A stretch of DNA of 64,000 nucleotides. It comes from Neodontobutis hainanensis (Eukaryota; Chordata; Actinopteri; Gobiiformes; Odontobutidae). The DNA is taken from assembly GCA_024349245.1 (NCBI GenBank), contig JALDNG010000092.1, forward strand, positions 695,001-759,000, written 5' to 3'. This document shows, piece by piece, positions 1 through 10,556 of the stretch. The first letter of the stretch is position 1. Each line of letters opens with the position of its first letter. The notes under the pieces were generated by a model. That model was given only the letters and a program-made list of their open reading frames with translations, ran no database searches and was not told where the DNA came from. Both the position numbers and the translations under genes were made by a program.

Positions 1-511
1 CCCAGAGGAGAGACTAACCTTGATATCCAACGCCGTACAAAACGCCTTCCAAACCTGGGAGGTGAACTGTGGACCCCTGTCTGACACAATGTCGAGGATC
101 CCGTGTAACCGAACAGATGCTTCACCAGGAGATCCGCGGTCTCCTGGCAGACGGAAGCTTGGTCAATGGCACGAAATGAGCTGCCTTGGAGAAGCGATCG
201 ACGATCGTCAGCACCACCGTATGTCCGTTAGATGGCGGAAGCCCCGTAACGAAGTCCAATGCAACATGAGACCACGGACGGCTAGGGATGGGTAGTGGCT
301 GTAGTAGTCCTGCTGGGGGTCGATGGAGGGCCTTATTCCTGGAACACACGTGACAAGCTGAAATGTAGTCCTTAGTGTCTCTGTCCATGGTGGGCCACCA
401 AAATTTGCTGCGTAGGACAGCCAGAGTGCGACCCATCCCTGGATGGCACGTGAGTCGGGTCCCATGGGCCCAGTGCAACACCTCTGACCTAACCGGATCT
501 GGAACAAACAT
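1..511 (-). pseudogene. gypsy integrase, truncated by window edge
   Basis: The minus frame 122-511 has the HHCC-type N-terminal region (HPGMGRT ... CHVCSRNK) followed by the catalytic core start HVALDFVTGLPPSNGH, containing the first Asp of the D,D(35)E triad, and VLTIVDRFSKAAHFVPL. In the next frame, at about 1-110, SDRGPQFTSQVWKAFC gives the second catalytic Asp. The Glu and the C-terminal domain, possibly a chromodomain, lie outside the window. A frameshift occurs near 120. Integrase inserts element cDNA into nuclear DNA. Confidence 0.85.
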
Positions 512-515
512 AGCG

Positions 516-1385
516 TTAGCCGGCCCGGTCCCAGGATCGGGTGCAGGCGTTGAGCGCTCGGACCCGATCTTCTATTTCCCAGGTGAGGGTCGCCAGAATG
601 CACGACTGGGGCAGGATGTGCTCCTCTGGAAACGGCTGCTCCGTGGAAAAGACTCTGGATAGTGCATCTGGCTTGGTGTTCTTGGAACCTGGGCGATAGG
701 TAAGAACAAAATTAAAACGGTCAAAAAATAATGCCCACCTTGCCTGCCGAGAGTTCAGCCTCTTTGCCGCCTGGATGTAGGTCAGGTTCTTATGGTCGGA
801 CCAGACCACAAACGGCTGAATGGCACCTTCCAGCCAATGACGCCATTCCTCTAGAGCCAATTTTACCGCCAGGAGCTCTCTGTTCCCACATCATAGTTCC
901 GCTCTGCTGGAGAGAGTTTAGGTAGTAGGCGCAGGGGTGGAGCTTCTGGTCAGTGGAAGAGCGCTGGGACAGAACCGCTCCTACTCCTGTCTCCGAAGCG
1001 TCGACCTCCACCACAAACTGCAGCTCTGGATCTGGCTGTATGAGTACAGGGGCTGACGTAAACCGATGCTTAAGTTCCTTAAATGCTCCTTCTGCCTCCG
1101 GAGTCCAGACAAAAGGTCGCACCGTGGAAGTGAGAGCCGTCAAAGGAGTTGCCAGTCTACTGAAGTTCGGATAAATCTCCTGTAGAAATTAGCAAAACCC
1201 AAAAATCGCTGAACCTCCTTGCGGCTGGACGGAACCGGCCAATCCCGTACCGCCGTAACCTTCTCCTGGTCCATTTGGATCTGCCCCTGAGCGATGATGT
1301 ATCCGAGGAAGGTAACTGACGGTGCATGGAACTCGCACTTCTCGGCCTTCACAAACAGCTTATTTTCCAATAGTCTCTGTAGCAC
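516..1385 (-). pseudogene. gypsy RT connection and RNase H
   Basis: Starting near 1385, the thumb/connection segment reads KAEKCEFHAPSVTFLGYI. RNase H follows, with FVVEVDASETGVGAVLSQ (first catalytic Asp in VDAS) near 1020, HPCAYYLNSLQQSG, and then, in another frame (516-860), VWSDHKNLTYIQAAKRLNSR with the later conserved Asp. RNase H removes the RNA strand of the RNA/DNA hybrid. The domain crosses at least two reading frames, so frameshifts are certain if the sequence is accurate. Confidence 0.8.
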
Positions 1386-1850
1386 TCCCTGACATGTCTC
1401 TGGTGTTCCTCCAAGTCCTTGGAGAAAATCAAGATATCATCCAAATACACAAAAACAAAACGTCCAATCATGTCTCGTAAGACATCATTAACTAAGTTCT
1501 GGAATACCGCAGGGGCATTCGTGAGTCCAAACGGCATCACCCTATATTCAAAATGGCCTAAAGGAGTGTTAAAGGCGGTCTTCCACTCATCCCCTCCCTA
1601 ATACGCACCAAATGGTATGCGTTACGGAGGTCGAGTTTTGTGAATACCCTGGATCCCCGAGAGTGAAAACAGAGCTGATCAGCGGGAGTGGGTATTTGTT
1701 CCTTATGGTGATCTTGTTCAGCCCCGATAATCTATGCATGGTCTCAAGGATTTGTCCTTCTTGGCAACAAAAAAACCCGCACCTACCGGAGAGGACGAGG
1801 GTTGTATTATCCCGGCTGCCAAGGACTCCTGGATGTATTTCTCCATCGCC
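1349..1850 (-). pseudogene. gypsy reverse transcriptase
   Basis: The palm region is recognisable in the minus frames: MPFGLTNAPAVFQNLVNDVL followed by FVFVYLDDILIFSK, which holds the YLDD catalytic pair. Upstream (about 1600-1850) the fingers region continues in shifted frames, so at least two frameshifts interrupt it. In the intact family this enzyme copies element RNA to DNA in cytoplasmic particles. This copy is non-functional as read. Confidence 0.85.
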
Positions 1851-2239
1851 TCGCTCTCCGGCCTCGAGATGGTAAAGAGACGGCTGTGGGGCAGAGGAGC
1901 ACCGGGAGGAGGTCGATGGCGCAGTCGTAGGGTCTGTGAGGTGGAAGCGACAAGGCCTGATGCTTGCAGAACACCGCCGACAAGTCGTGGTAGATTGACG
2001 GAACCGAAGACAGATCCGGAGGCTCCGGTACCTGGTTGGACCTAGAAGAAACAGGAGGCAAAGCAGACTGCAGGCAAGATAAATGGCAAAAGTTACTCCA
2101 TGACAACACTTGGTATGCTGCCCAGTCTATGTGAGGGTTATGTATCTTCAGCCAAGGTAGACCTAATACAATGGGAGTGTGCACACACTCGAAAATGTAA
2201 AACTAATAGTCTCTTTATGATTACCCGACAACAGGAAGG

Positions 2240-2560
2240 TTACAGGAATCGTCTGTTCCTGATCTGGGTCAGCACCTCTCCGTTCAAAGCCTTAACCTCC
2301 AACGGAACCTCCAACTGCACAGTCCGGATACCCAACCTCTTAGCCACCCCACGGTCCAAAAGGCTTTCATCCGCTCCTGAATCGATTAGAACATCTACAG
2401 TCCGAGTCTGATCTGCTAAAATAATAGTTCCTTCCATTCTCACAGGCTTGGGAGAAGAACAATGGACTTGGCTCAGCAGTACTTCTCCCCTTACTGCCGA
2501 GCCCCCCCTTTTCCCGGAATGAGTGGACACGAAGCCCTGAAATGTCCTAATCTCCCGCAA
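2240..2560 (-). pseudogene. gypsy aspartic protease
   Basis: The minus frame carries the retropepsin active site VLIDSGADESLLD, with the catalytic Asp in DSGA, followed by a second beta-strand region (KRLGIRTVQLEVPLEVKALNG). Retropepsins process Gag-Pol and act as dimers. The domain lies between the zinc knuckle and the reverse transcriptase, as in other Ty3/gypsy Pol proteins. The frame then shifts into the linker at 1807-2184, which contains the conserved LGLPWLKIHNPHIDW segment. Confidence 0.8.
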
Positions 2561-2715
2561 TAGAGACAGCTCCCGGTAGTGACTCGACGATGTCTCTCTT
2601 CCTCTGTTAGATGGGTTCGGCCCACTTGCATTGGTTCGGGTGCGGCTGGTTGCCGTGGGCTACTCGGCGGATCTGCATAAAAACTGGTTGGGCCTCCCTC
2701 AGTCTCGTCCACCAC
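2491..2715 (-). pseudogene. gypsy nucleocapsid zinc knuckle
   Basis: A 74-codon minus frame contains CLYCGRLGHFRASC, a perfect CX2CX4HX4C zinc knuckle near residues 50-63. This motif binds element RNA in the C-terminal part of Gag. It is preceded by a Pro-rich linker and followed by the protease region, as expected. The knuckle residues are all intact even though the surrounding frames are broken. Confidence 0.85.
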
Positions 2716-3543
2716 CCCGGTCCTCTCTTGGGGCTGAAAACCCCTGATGTGCGGTGACTCCCGGCCGTGATCTTGTAGCGGATCTCAGCGATGCCTGTAG
2801 GCCAGCCTTCTCCCTCTTCCGCTCCCGTAGGCGGTTATCAATCCTGATGGCCCCCGTTATGAGATCATTAAGGCTACTTGGTGGTTCCCGTGCCGCCATC
2901 TCGTCCTTAAGTTCTTCTGAGATGGCATTCAAAAATGCTCCCTGCAGAGCGTCCTCGTTCCACCCGCTCTCCACGGCAAGTGAACGAAACTCGATAGCGA
3001 ATTCAGCCACACTGCGGTTTCCTGTCGAATGGAAAACAGTCTCTTTGTAGCCTCTCCTCCTCGAACTGGATGATCGAAAATCATTTTCATCTCTGTGATA
3101 AATGCAGAGTAGGAGAAACATACAGGTTCCTGCTTTTCCCAAACAGCCGAGGCCCAGTGTAATGCCTGACCCCTCAGACAACCAATTAAAAAGGCGATCT
3201 TTGCACGTTCACTCTGATAAGTCCGTGACTGTTGCTCAAAAACTAAGGAGCACTGTGTTAAAAACGCCCTGCAACAACCGAGGTCTCCACTATATGGTGC
3301 AGGCGGTGGTACGTACCCTCCTTGTACACCGGAGGGGGCCTCCGTAGTCGGGCGCGGAGAGGGTGGGAGCGCTGGTAGACGGTGGCGTAGTCAGGACGCC
3401 ATCTTGTCGCTCAGCACCGATAGGTTACGGGAAAACTCCTTCATGTGGCCCATGAGAGACTGGAGTGTTGCGTCGTGCTGCTCCAGAAGCGCGGTCTGAG
3501 CTGCGACCGTCTGCGGAAGGGTGTGGGGCTCTGCTGGGTTCAT
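2699..3543 (-). pseudogene. gypsy gag (capsid) remnant
   Basis: The minus-strand start codon at 3541-3543 opens a 50-codon frame (to 3391) beginning MNPAEP, which then meets a stop. The Gag capsid (retrotrans_gag type) is recognisable further on, at about 2750-3060, with a segment rich in Glu, Arg and Lys, including SVAEFAIEFRSLAVESGWNE and a later DELKDEMAAR-like stretch. Gag forms the cytoplasmic virus-like particle that packages element RNA. At least one stop and frame changes separate the start from the capsid core, so this copy should not make full-length Gag. Confidence 0.75.
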
Positions 3544-3559
3544 TCTGGCCAGATCGTAC

Positions 3560-4044
3560 TGTTATGTTCCGGCAGACAACCCAAACGCAGACACCCACGT
3601 AAAGTTCACAAAAACAAATTTATTGACAAGGCACTTATGAACGGCGGTTTCTTCGGGGATAGCGAGGTGCAGCAGGATCAGGACTAGGTTGAACTGGAGC
3701 TGGACGGACTGAAGGACTAGCTGGTTTCTGAGATGACCGAGGTAGAGCGGGAACCGGACTGGCGGCAGGACGGGAAGGATCTGAGGTGGACAGAAAAGAC
3801 AGGTAAGCAAACACATAGAGCAAATACTTTCCAACGCGAGACGTAGTACTAACGGTAGTCAGTGTTACGATCTGGCGTCGAGGAGCAGGCTGCGGTGCTT
3901 CTTATTCTTTCTTGATTATTCACTCGGATCAGCTGGGCTTGCTCCGCCGGCGCTCCCGCACACCTGTCTCCTCTCTGCGAATCCGTATGGGCGGGGGAGC
4001 CGGGTACGGAGGCTGCAGCCGACAGTGCAGAGTCCTCCGTGACA
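3560..4044 (-). repeat. 5' LTR of the gypsy element
   Basis: On the minus strand the block starts TGTCACGG (at 4044) and ends CATAACA (at 3560), matching the TG...CA rule. A polyadenylation signal AATAAA lies on the minus strand at 3619-3624, about 60 bp before the LTR end, as expected for the R/U5 boundary. The gag start codon (3543) follows within 17 bp of the LTR end, so the primer-binding site must be the short stretch 3544-3559. No clear TATA box was seen. Length is about 485 bp. The partner LTR is off-window, so the boundaries rest on the terminal motifs and gag position only. Confidence 0.8.
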
Positions 4045-4801
4045 AAGCTTTAAACAGGACACTAAAATGAACCTTGTTAAACCCTCTTTTTAGCAAGCTC
4101 AGGCTCACAGTTAACTGTAGTTATAAGAGCAATTAACACAAGTGTTATATGCACTATAGTTTCAACCCTGTAACTGTGCCCTGTGTACTCTGTAAGAAGT
4201 CATGGCTTTTCCATAACATATATTCACAGAAGAAGAATGTCTTGTCTTATTTCAGCAATGAATGAATGAATGAATCCTATCATAAACTGTCTTATACATG
4301 AATACAGCTGAGTGGGACTGACCTCTATCATCACTTCTAAATCAATTGATTTTATTTGTGGAAAAAAAAGGTTGAAAATACCATCCCACACAGTTACTTT
4401 TAGGTGAAGCTGAAGTGTAAAAGGTTTTTAAGGATAAGACCCTTTTCAATAATAAACCCATTTTACAACTGTAACTAGATCAGTGAGTACCAAAAAGTTA
4501 AAGTTAGATCATCTTAAATGGTTTAATGAAAGGAGCTGGATAACTCTAAAACTAGTTTGAGATTATTTTTTTTCTGTCAAATTTCTTTCAACCTCATTGG
4601 TTTCCTAGTTTGTCAATCCTGTCAAATAGACCAAGTTGTAACACCCCACACACACACTTTTACATCTGCACACAGCAGAGACATGCATCTGTTGACATAA
4701 CCTTAACGACTTTCACATATGGAGTCACACCTCCCTTTCATGACCAACAACAGAACAACCTGGCCCATCAGGTTTGGTTTCAGGGGAAACTCCTCCCTTT
4801 A

Positions 4802-4970
4802 GAGATAAAGCTCAGTTCTCTTACCAGTTGAACTCAGAATTGACAAAGTCTCTTTGAATAGACACGAAACGTCTTCACCTTGAAAACGAAGTCCAGATGC
4901 TTTTACTCAAACCTTTTTTTCAAGATGCCCTGGATGACTGAGAACCTCCACAGACATCTGTTGACATATA
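4802..4970. repeat. Dispersed repeat, possibly Penelope 3' tail
   Basis: The words CTTACCAGTTGA, CGAAACGTCTTCACC and GGATGACTGAGAACCTCCAC recur in the same order at 4802-4970 and 45682-45850, and partly at 7965-8030 and 46915-46985. In fish such tails are common near Penelope-like elements, and a Penelope RT fragment does lie elsewhere in this window. The family assignment is an inference; the repetition itself is directly visible. Confidence 0.55.
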
Positions 4971-6505
4971 CGTTCTCTCAGAGGTTGAGTGGAGGGTGAG
5001 CAGGTGACAGATTAATAGTAATATATGATGAGGATTGATGCTCATATTACACTTAGAGCCCAACACAAGCTCACCTCGAACGTCCAATCCCACCAACACC
5101 TGTCTCAGAAACTCTACTGTATCCCCTCCCTCTCCTCTCCGCTGCACCTGCATCAGTCCTGCTCTGATAACTCAGGTCTGGAGGGTCATGGGAAAGTAGA
5201 AGAGCTTCATTTCGTCAGCGCTGACAGCTATCGACGCTGATGTAAACACGGCTCATCATGATGGACTAACAGCCTCCGGTGCCATGACAGAAATCAGGTC
5301 GACCTTGACAGTTCAGTGCTGTGCGTCCACACACTCTCTGCACGCTGGATTTATTTCTGTGAATATGTTTTGACGAAGAGTTAATGATGCAAGGTGATGT
5401 GCTTTGTGTGTGTGAGTATTGAGCAGGCATCAGTTTAGGCAAAACCAGCAGCTGCCTCTGAGCTGTTTCTACTGGATACAGTCAAATGCAACGTTCACTG
5501 GTATAAAGTTGTCATTTATTTATAACTAATTTAAGATAACTAATAATTTAGAAAATATGTTATTTAAAGGTTCCACATGAACATGGCAGGTGGTGTTTGT
5601 GCATCAAATAAAATGTTACCCAAACCAAATGTGTATTTGCATATAGGTATATTTCATCTCAAACAGAGTTTATAAAGCAGGATGTAAATGTTTGTTTTTA
5701 TGGCTATGATAAACTGAGACTGAGCACTTACTCAGCTCCACACCTGTTCATAAACACAAATTTACAAATCTGTTCAACTGCAAACAGCTCCCAGTCTACA
5801 GCAGCACCCAGCGAGAACAGAAATGTCAGGAGTGTCTCCAGGAATTCAAGAGAAAAAGGCTCGAGCAAAACAGTAGCTGCTTCTGAACTGTGAAGGATAC
5901 AGTGTACAGTATGCCTTCATCAGAGTTAAAGAAGATTTGTGCTGAAAGTTTCAAAGTTGTATGAAAGGCACAATGTGAGATCCAGAATGGCAACAGCCTC
6001 AATTGTATCTTTAATTAAATGCACTCAAAGTATTGATTTATAAGGCTCAATACACCCTCTTTTTATCTATTACATCTTGAAAACATCAGTCCATCCTTCT
6101 TCTTTTGCCAAAAAACACATTCCACAGACAACAACTTATTCTAACGACACATCATATTTTAATTTCTTTGTCAAAGCTCCCAAATAAAAGCCAGCTCTGT
6201 GTCGGGTGCTGATGCAGCAAACTGAACAAGAAATGAGAAAATACTGAAAGGTACGTGAATTCCAATCCACTGAACACCTGCGCTCATGTGATCAGACGTT
6301 AACACGACAGAGAAGCACAGCCATGGAGGCAGAGCAGGCAAAAACAGCTACGCCTCGTCTGCTCTGATGCTTTATCTGTGGCTCTTTACACTCACTGTGA
6401 ACATGAGTCTGAAGGTAAGGACTTGATGAAAACTGTCCTCAGAATATAGCAGGTGTTTTCTCATGTGACATTTTGTGTTTTTTATATTTAAAAATACTTT
6501 TTTGC

Positions 6506-6612
6506 TACTGTTACAACCCACCTTGCCTCCAGTGGTGTTCCAGCTGTAACGCTGGTGAATGGAAGCCTAATGTAAGTTGCTTTGAATAAAAGCATCTGAG
6601 AAATAACTAAAT
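6506..6612 (+). mobile_element. 5'-truncated SINE body and tail
   Basis: The stretch CACCTTGCCTCCAGTGG, then a shared body, then AATGTAAGTTGCTTTGAATA matches the 3' two thirds of the SINE at 57313-57516, in the same orientation. The tRNA-like head is missing. Confidence 0.65.
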
Positions 6613-8689
6613 ATAAATGTATGTGAACTGGCACTAAAATCAGGACTGAATAAAGACTAAGTAGTAAACCATGGGCTCAAATATGCGGAATTAAATCTGT
6701 GACTTCAACTAAAAATAGCTCAGAACTAAACTTTCTTGTGACAGTTTCAACATAATTTAGAGCAATTTCACAGACAGTTTTCAACGCCATGTGTAAAATT
6801 AGCTGCGCAGTTTAAAATGAACTCAAAAATAGTTGGTATCTCTCGTTTACTTTTATTAATTTGATAACATATGATTGTTTTTCCCAAAACCCAAATATTG
6901 ATTCCATTCAAAAGAAGGTCATAAAAGGTCAGTTTCTGTAGTCAAAAGCAATCTTCACAGAACACAGCACACTCTAATGTACAACATGTTAACATCAGAC
7001 TCTTTCCTGCACATGCTCAGTCTGCTCTGACATCAATCAGCACCAACATCTGTCTGCATCTATCAGCGGAGGATTAACAGCCGCTGGAGGAAGATTCATT
7101 TGTCTCTAACTCACGCTGGGAGTGGGTCGAGATCACACTTCCTCCTGGGCCACTTCCTCTCATCACACCACACTTCCTCAAACGCCAGAGCTGCAGCCTA
7201 ATTGGGATTTAGGACAAAATTTCATTAAAAAGCTCAATCCAAAGTTTGGATTTGCTCTGTCTTTCTCAGTTTTATTGCTGTCTGTGTGGGTCGTCTTCTC
7301 TGTGAAAGTGCTCAGTGTAATCCCCTTTAATGATAATTAGCGACATAATAAACAAGCAATTACAGCTTTACAACTCTCACAGAGCCAGTGTGAACGGGAA
7401 AACATCCAGTCTTTTCACGCTCTGCTTTGATATACAACTAATTCTGACAACACTAAGTGCAGATGGTCAAATGGTCATTAAACTGGTAAATGTAGTAAAG
7501 GTATCACAAAAGTAATGACTGATTGACATACATTAGTTACACACAAAGTCATAGACAGCAGACGGACAGTTGCCGGAAAAAAAAAATGTAGTTAAAGACA
7601 GGGGTCAGTAAGGTCAAAACAATTAAAATACAATAAAACTTTAGTAATAATTTAGCAAAAGTTGCTGGATCTCAGCAATCAATTACCGGAACAAACAATG
7701 ACGCCTTGTCCACCGCATTCACCCAATTACTTTATTCTTTTATTTGTGATCTATGCTGTTCAGTGAAAAAAACAGTGACAGTTTTATCTGTGAGAATCAA
7801 AACAGACATAACCAACTGAAAGGAGCAGTTATCCTAATTGTTCACAAGAGCATCATGACTCCCCCATCAGGACTCACACTGTCCCTGTAACTCTCAAAGT
7901 GACACTAGAACAGCCTGGTCCAATCACAGTTAGTTTCATGTTTAACCCTTCCCTCTAACCTACGTTCACGTGCCTTTGTTTAAACCTTTTCCTCACGATG
8001 TCCTGGATGACTGAGAACCTCCACACACATGTTGGCTACTTTTTATATTAAGTATTATCAACACATCCAAGTTTTTAAAAGTCTGTTTCAAACCTAATTT
8101 AGTGACGGTTAAAATACTTCTGTCCAACGAGGATCAACTAAACACTGCTGGACAGGAAGCACTTTCATGTTTCTTTTTTTTTAAAATACATTCTTGCAAG
8201 CAAGTGTACAACATTCATCAACTTTTTTTCTTTTTAAGCATAACCCAATGTTCTGTCACAAGATTTTATCCAACACTCCAAAATGTCCCTGCAAAGCTAC
8301 TGTAGGTGTTTACAGGCAGCAGGGGAGGTGCTGTAACCTGCTAAATTACATAAAAAACACATACTGCACCTTTAAATACTGTGTTAGAATATATATTTAA
8401 GCCAGAAACCATCTTCAAAGAACATTGCTTCACTAAACAATAAAGTCAAAGGTCACATACCTATCACATTATTTATTCATTGTATATTATCTTATACATT
8501 TACATTTAGTCATATTACAAATGAGGAAAACATTGGAGGCAATTATAACAGTATAGTGTATCTTTAGACTATGTCCCACTGAACTTGGCGTGTGCAATTG
8601 TTAATATGAATTACGCTCTTTCATCACTGTCTGATACAACATGGTCATCCAAGAGTCACATGATGAGGAACAAACTACTTTTAAACCTC

Positions 8690-8960
8690 CTCTTTCTCCT
8701 TCATTTTCCTCCGCGCTGCCATCCTTCACTGCTCTGCGTCCGCAGTAATTGGAGAGGCTTGTTGTTGGCGGAGGCTGCTCCTGCTGAGTCTCTGCCAGAA
8801 GCTGCTGCTGCTGCTGCTCTGTGTGGATCTAAGGGAGGAGCGGCCAAACAAACGCTGAACCGTGGCTCTGCCCTTGGCGCTCAGTCACTGCTCTCATTCG
8901 TTTTCCCCGGAGCTCGCTGCGGCAGCTCTTTTAAAGAGATGGATCCCAAAAACACTGTCC
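8690..8960. other. GC-richer block with (CTG)n inside intron 1
   Basis: Within AT-rich intron sequence this block has several CpGs, a run of about five CTG/GCTG units near 8803, a CCAAACAAAC word near 8842 and C/T-rich stretches. An open frame of 144 codons (8585-9019) covers it but shows no family features and low-complexity composition, so it is not called as a gene. A regulatory element or alternative first exon is possible. Nothing in the sequence proves either. Confidence 0.3.
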
Positions 8961-9411
8961 TTGGGGGGAGCTCTGGGGGCAAGCAGCTAAACAAAGAGGG
9001 ATGTGCTACACTTTTCTAATCAAAGGTTTTGTGTCAGTGCCTTCGATGAATCACCGGAGCAAGGCCTTGTTTCAGTTTGTGATTAAACAGTGAGGTTAGT
9101 TTTAGACTTTAAACTCTAACTCAGTGAGAAGCTTCTGCTGGTTTTTTATTATTGAATTTTCTACAGAAGCCTCTTATAGAAGTTAAATGTACATGATATA
9201 TTCTTCAGTCCATCCCTGTTGTAGAGTCATATCTGGCCCAGTCCATCTGCTTTACAACAAACAATCAATATTTGAAATATTTCCCCCTTTTATTCAATAT
9301 GCAATAACCTCTTTTTTATTTTGTGATAAATATATGACCAGCAATATTTAAATTTATACAAAAAATACAAAAAATACAGGCTCTGGACTAACTACTAACT
9401 GTCAAATCAGA

Positions 9412-9481
9412 TCTAAATCAGACTAAACCAGGTCTAAACCAGGTCTAAACCAAGACTAAACCAGGACTAAACCAGGTCTAA
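9412..9481. repeat. 11-bp tandem repeat, about six copies
   Basis: Units of the form GGTCTAAACCA or GACTAAACCA repeat about six times with one- or two-base differences. A looser relative with CTAAACC words occurs near 34365-34420. Confidence 0.8.
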
Positions 9482-9889
9482 ATAAGGATGTACCACTGGA
9501 TGGATAAAAACTGATGAAATGTCAACGGTTCCTGCTTGTCTTCTTTGAGTGGTTGGATAAAATAAAACTGTCAAGTGAAAAAGTGAGAGAAAATACCAAA
9601 AAATTATAACAAATGCTTCACCAAATAAGGCGTTGGAAATGGAAGCAGGAATTTAAGTTCTTTTGAATCTCCTTGACTTTAATCCAGAATGTTGTGAGAT
9701 TTGGAGTTGTTTATTGCCTCTGTTATTCATGTTTGGTTCTTGGTTTTGAAGTTTCATGGCCTCATTGAAGCTCGTCACAGATTCCACAGAGCAGGCTTGG
9801 GGCTTGTGTATCGCCTGTTGCTGCGATGAACTCGTAGTTTAAGTAAGACTTGTTGTATTTTCTTTTATATACAGCTTTCTTTTAATAAT

Positions 9890-10055
9890 AATAATCTTTA
9901 TTTTTATATAGCACTTTTCCACCTACTGTAGTAGGCACTCAAAGTGCTTTACTTACATTAAACTATTACCACTGTTTCAGAACTTCACTGGAGGCAATGT
10001 AGGTTAAGTGTCTTGCCAAAGGACACAACGACAGTATGAGGGGGAGAGCGGGATG
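9890..10055 (-). mobile_element. Truncated SINE-like repeat
   Basis: The words GGCAATGTAGGTTAAGTGTC and TTGCCAAAGGACACAACGAC match the SINE body at 21816-22033 in the same orientation. The tail differs (AATAATCTTTATTTTTATAT then GCACTTTT), and the tRNA head is lost. Confidence 0.6.
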
Positions 10056-10470
10056 TTATGATAAATTTTGAATGGCCCTTTTGTCTTGTGTGTGAGTCAA
10101 TTGAGAAAAAGAGGATCTTATAGAAATTAAAACAGTAATATTACATTTAGTAGAGTTTATAGAGTGCACGGTGGCAGATAGGTTAGCAATTGTCTCAGAG
10201 CAAGAAGGTTGTGAGTCTAATTCCCAGAAAAGCTGACGATATCTGATGTCTGTGTTACTGTGGTGTCTTTTTGCTTTGCTCCCACCAAACAAACAGATAC
10301 TGACTTTCTTTAAACTCATGCTCTGTCCAATGGTGTAGTGATGATTGATCATGATGATGTTGAGTTCACATGGAATGTCCCAGTAATGTGGACATGTCTC
10401 TAGTTTGATTATGTCTAAATGTGTCTGTAAAAGTACAGTGCTCTGATCAGTCCCTCTGTGTCTCTTACAG

Positions 10471-10556
10471 TCATGCGGAGAAACCCTTTTGTTGTGGACG
10501 GCTGTTGTCGGAAAGGCTCTGGAAACGCCCTTCAGGAGCTGTACAACCCGTCCCAG
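10471..10556 (+). CDS. chst11: Chondroitin 4-O-sulfotransferase 1, coding exon 2
   Basis: The acceptor TCTCTTACAG ends at 10470 and the donor GTATGA begins at 10557. The 86-bp exon starts with the last two bases of a split valine codon and then encodes MRRNPFVVDGCCRKGSGNAL and QELYNPSQ, ending on a codon boundary. This matches the vertebrate CHST11 segment just after the transmembrane anchor, i.e. the start of the luminal stem, including the CCRKGS and LQELYNP words. The enzyme is a type II Golgi membrane protein that transfers sulfate from PAPS to the 4-O position of GalNAc in chondroitin. The preceding exon, with cytoplasmic tail and membrane anchor, is not in the window. An in-frame ATG at 10473 is internal in the usual protein. 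Confidence 0.93.

Larger units (their letters stand above)
1..4044 (-). mobile_element. Ty3/gypsy LTR retrotransposon, partial (3' end beyond window)
   Basis: A single minus-strand element is read from its 5' LTR (3560-4044) through gag, zinc knuckle, protease, reverse transcriptase, RNase H and integrase to the left edge. The integrase-last order is diagnostic of Ty3/gypsy rather than Ty1/copia. The coding region is spread over several reading frames, with stops between the domains (for example gag closes after 50 codons), so this copy looks inactive, although its domains remain easy to recognise. The remaining integrase and the 3' LTR lie to the left of position 1, so target-site duplications cannot be checked. 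It probably sits in intron 1 of chst11 in antisense orientation. Confidence 0.9.
4045..10470 (+). other. Non-coding DNA, probable chst11 intron 1
   Basis: No convincing exon was found. Recognisable items are a short (AATG)n tract near 4256-4275, dispersed repeat pieces at 4802-4970 and 7965-8030, a 5'-truncated SINE at 6506-6612, a GC-richer block at 8690-8960, an 11-bp tandem repeat at 9412-9481 and a truncated SINE at 9890-10055. The first coding exon of chst11, expected to end in a split G|TC valine codon, was looked for and not seen. The tract is therefore assigned to intron 1 by inference. Confidence 0.5.

Noticed and set aside
3562..3834. Two overlapping minus-strand open frames in the gypsy LTR
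   Set aside because: They lie inside the LTR (3560-4044), upstream of gag, and cover its poly(A) signal.
8585..9019. 144-codon open frame as a possible chst11 first exon
   Set aside because: It lacks the conserved CHST11 N-terminus (short cytoplasmic tail and hydrophobic anchor) and any donor giving the split valine codon; composition is low-complexity.
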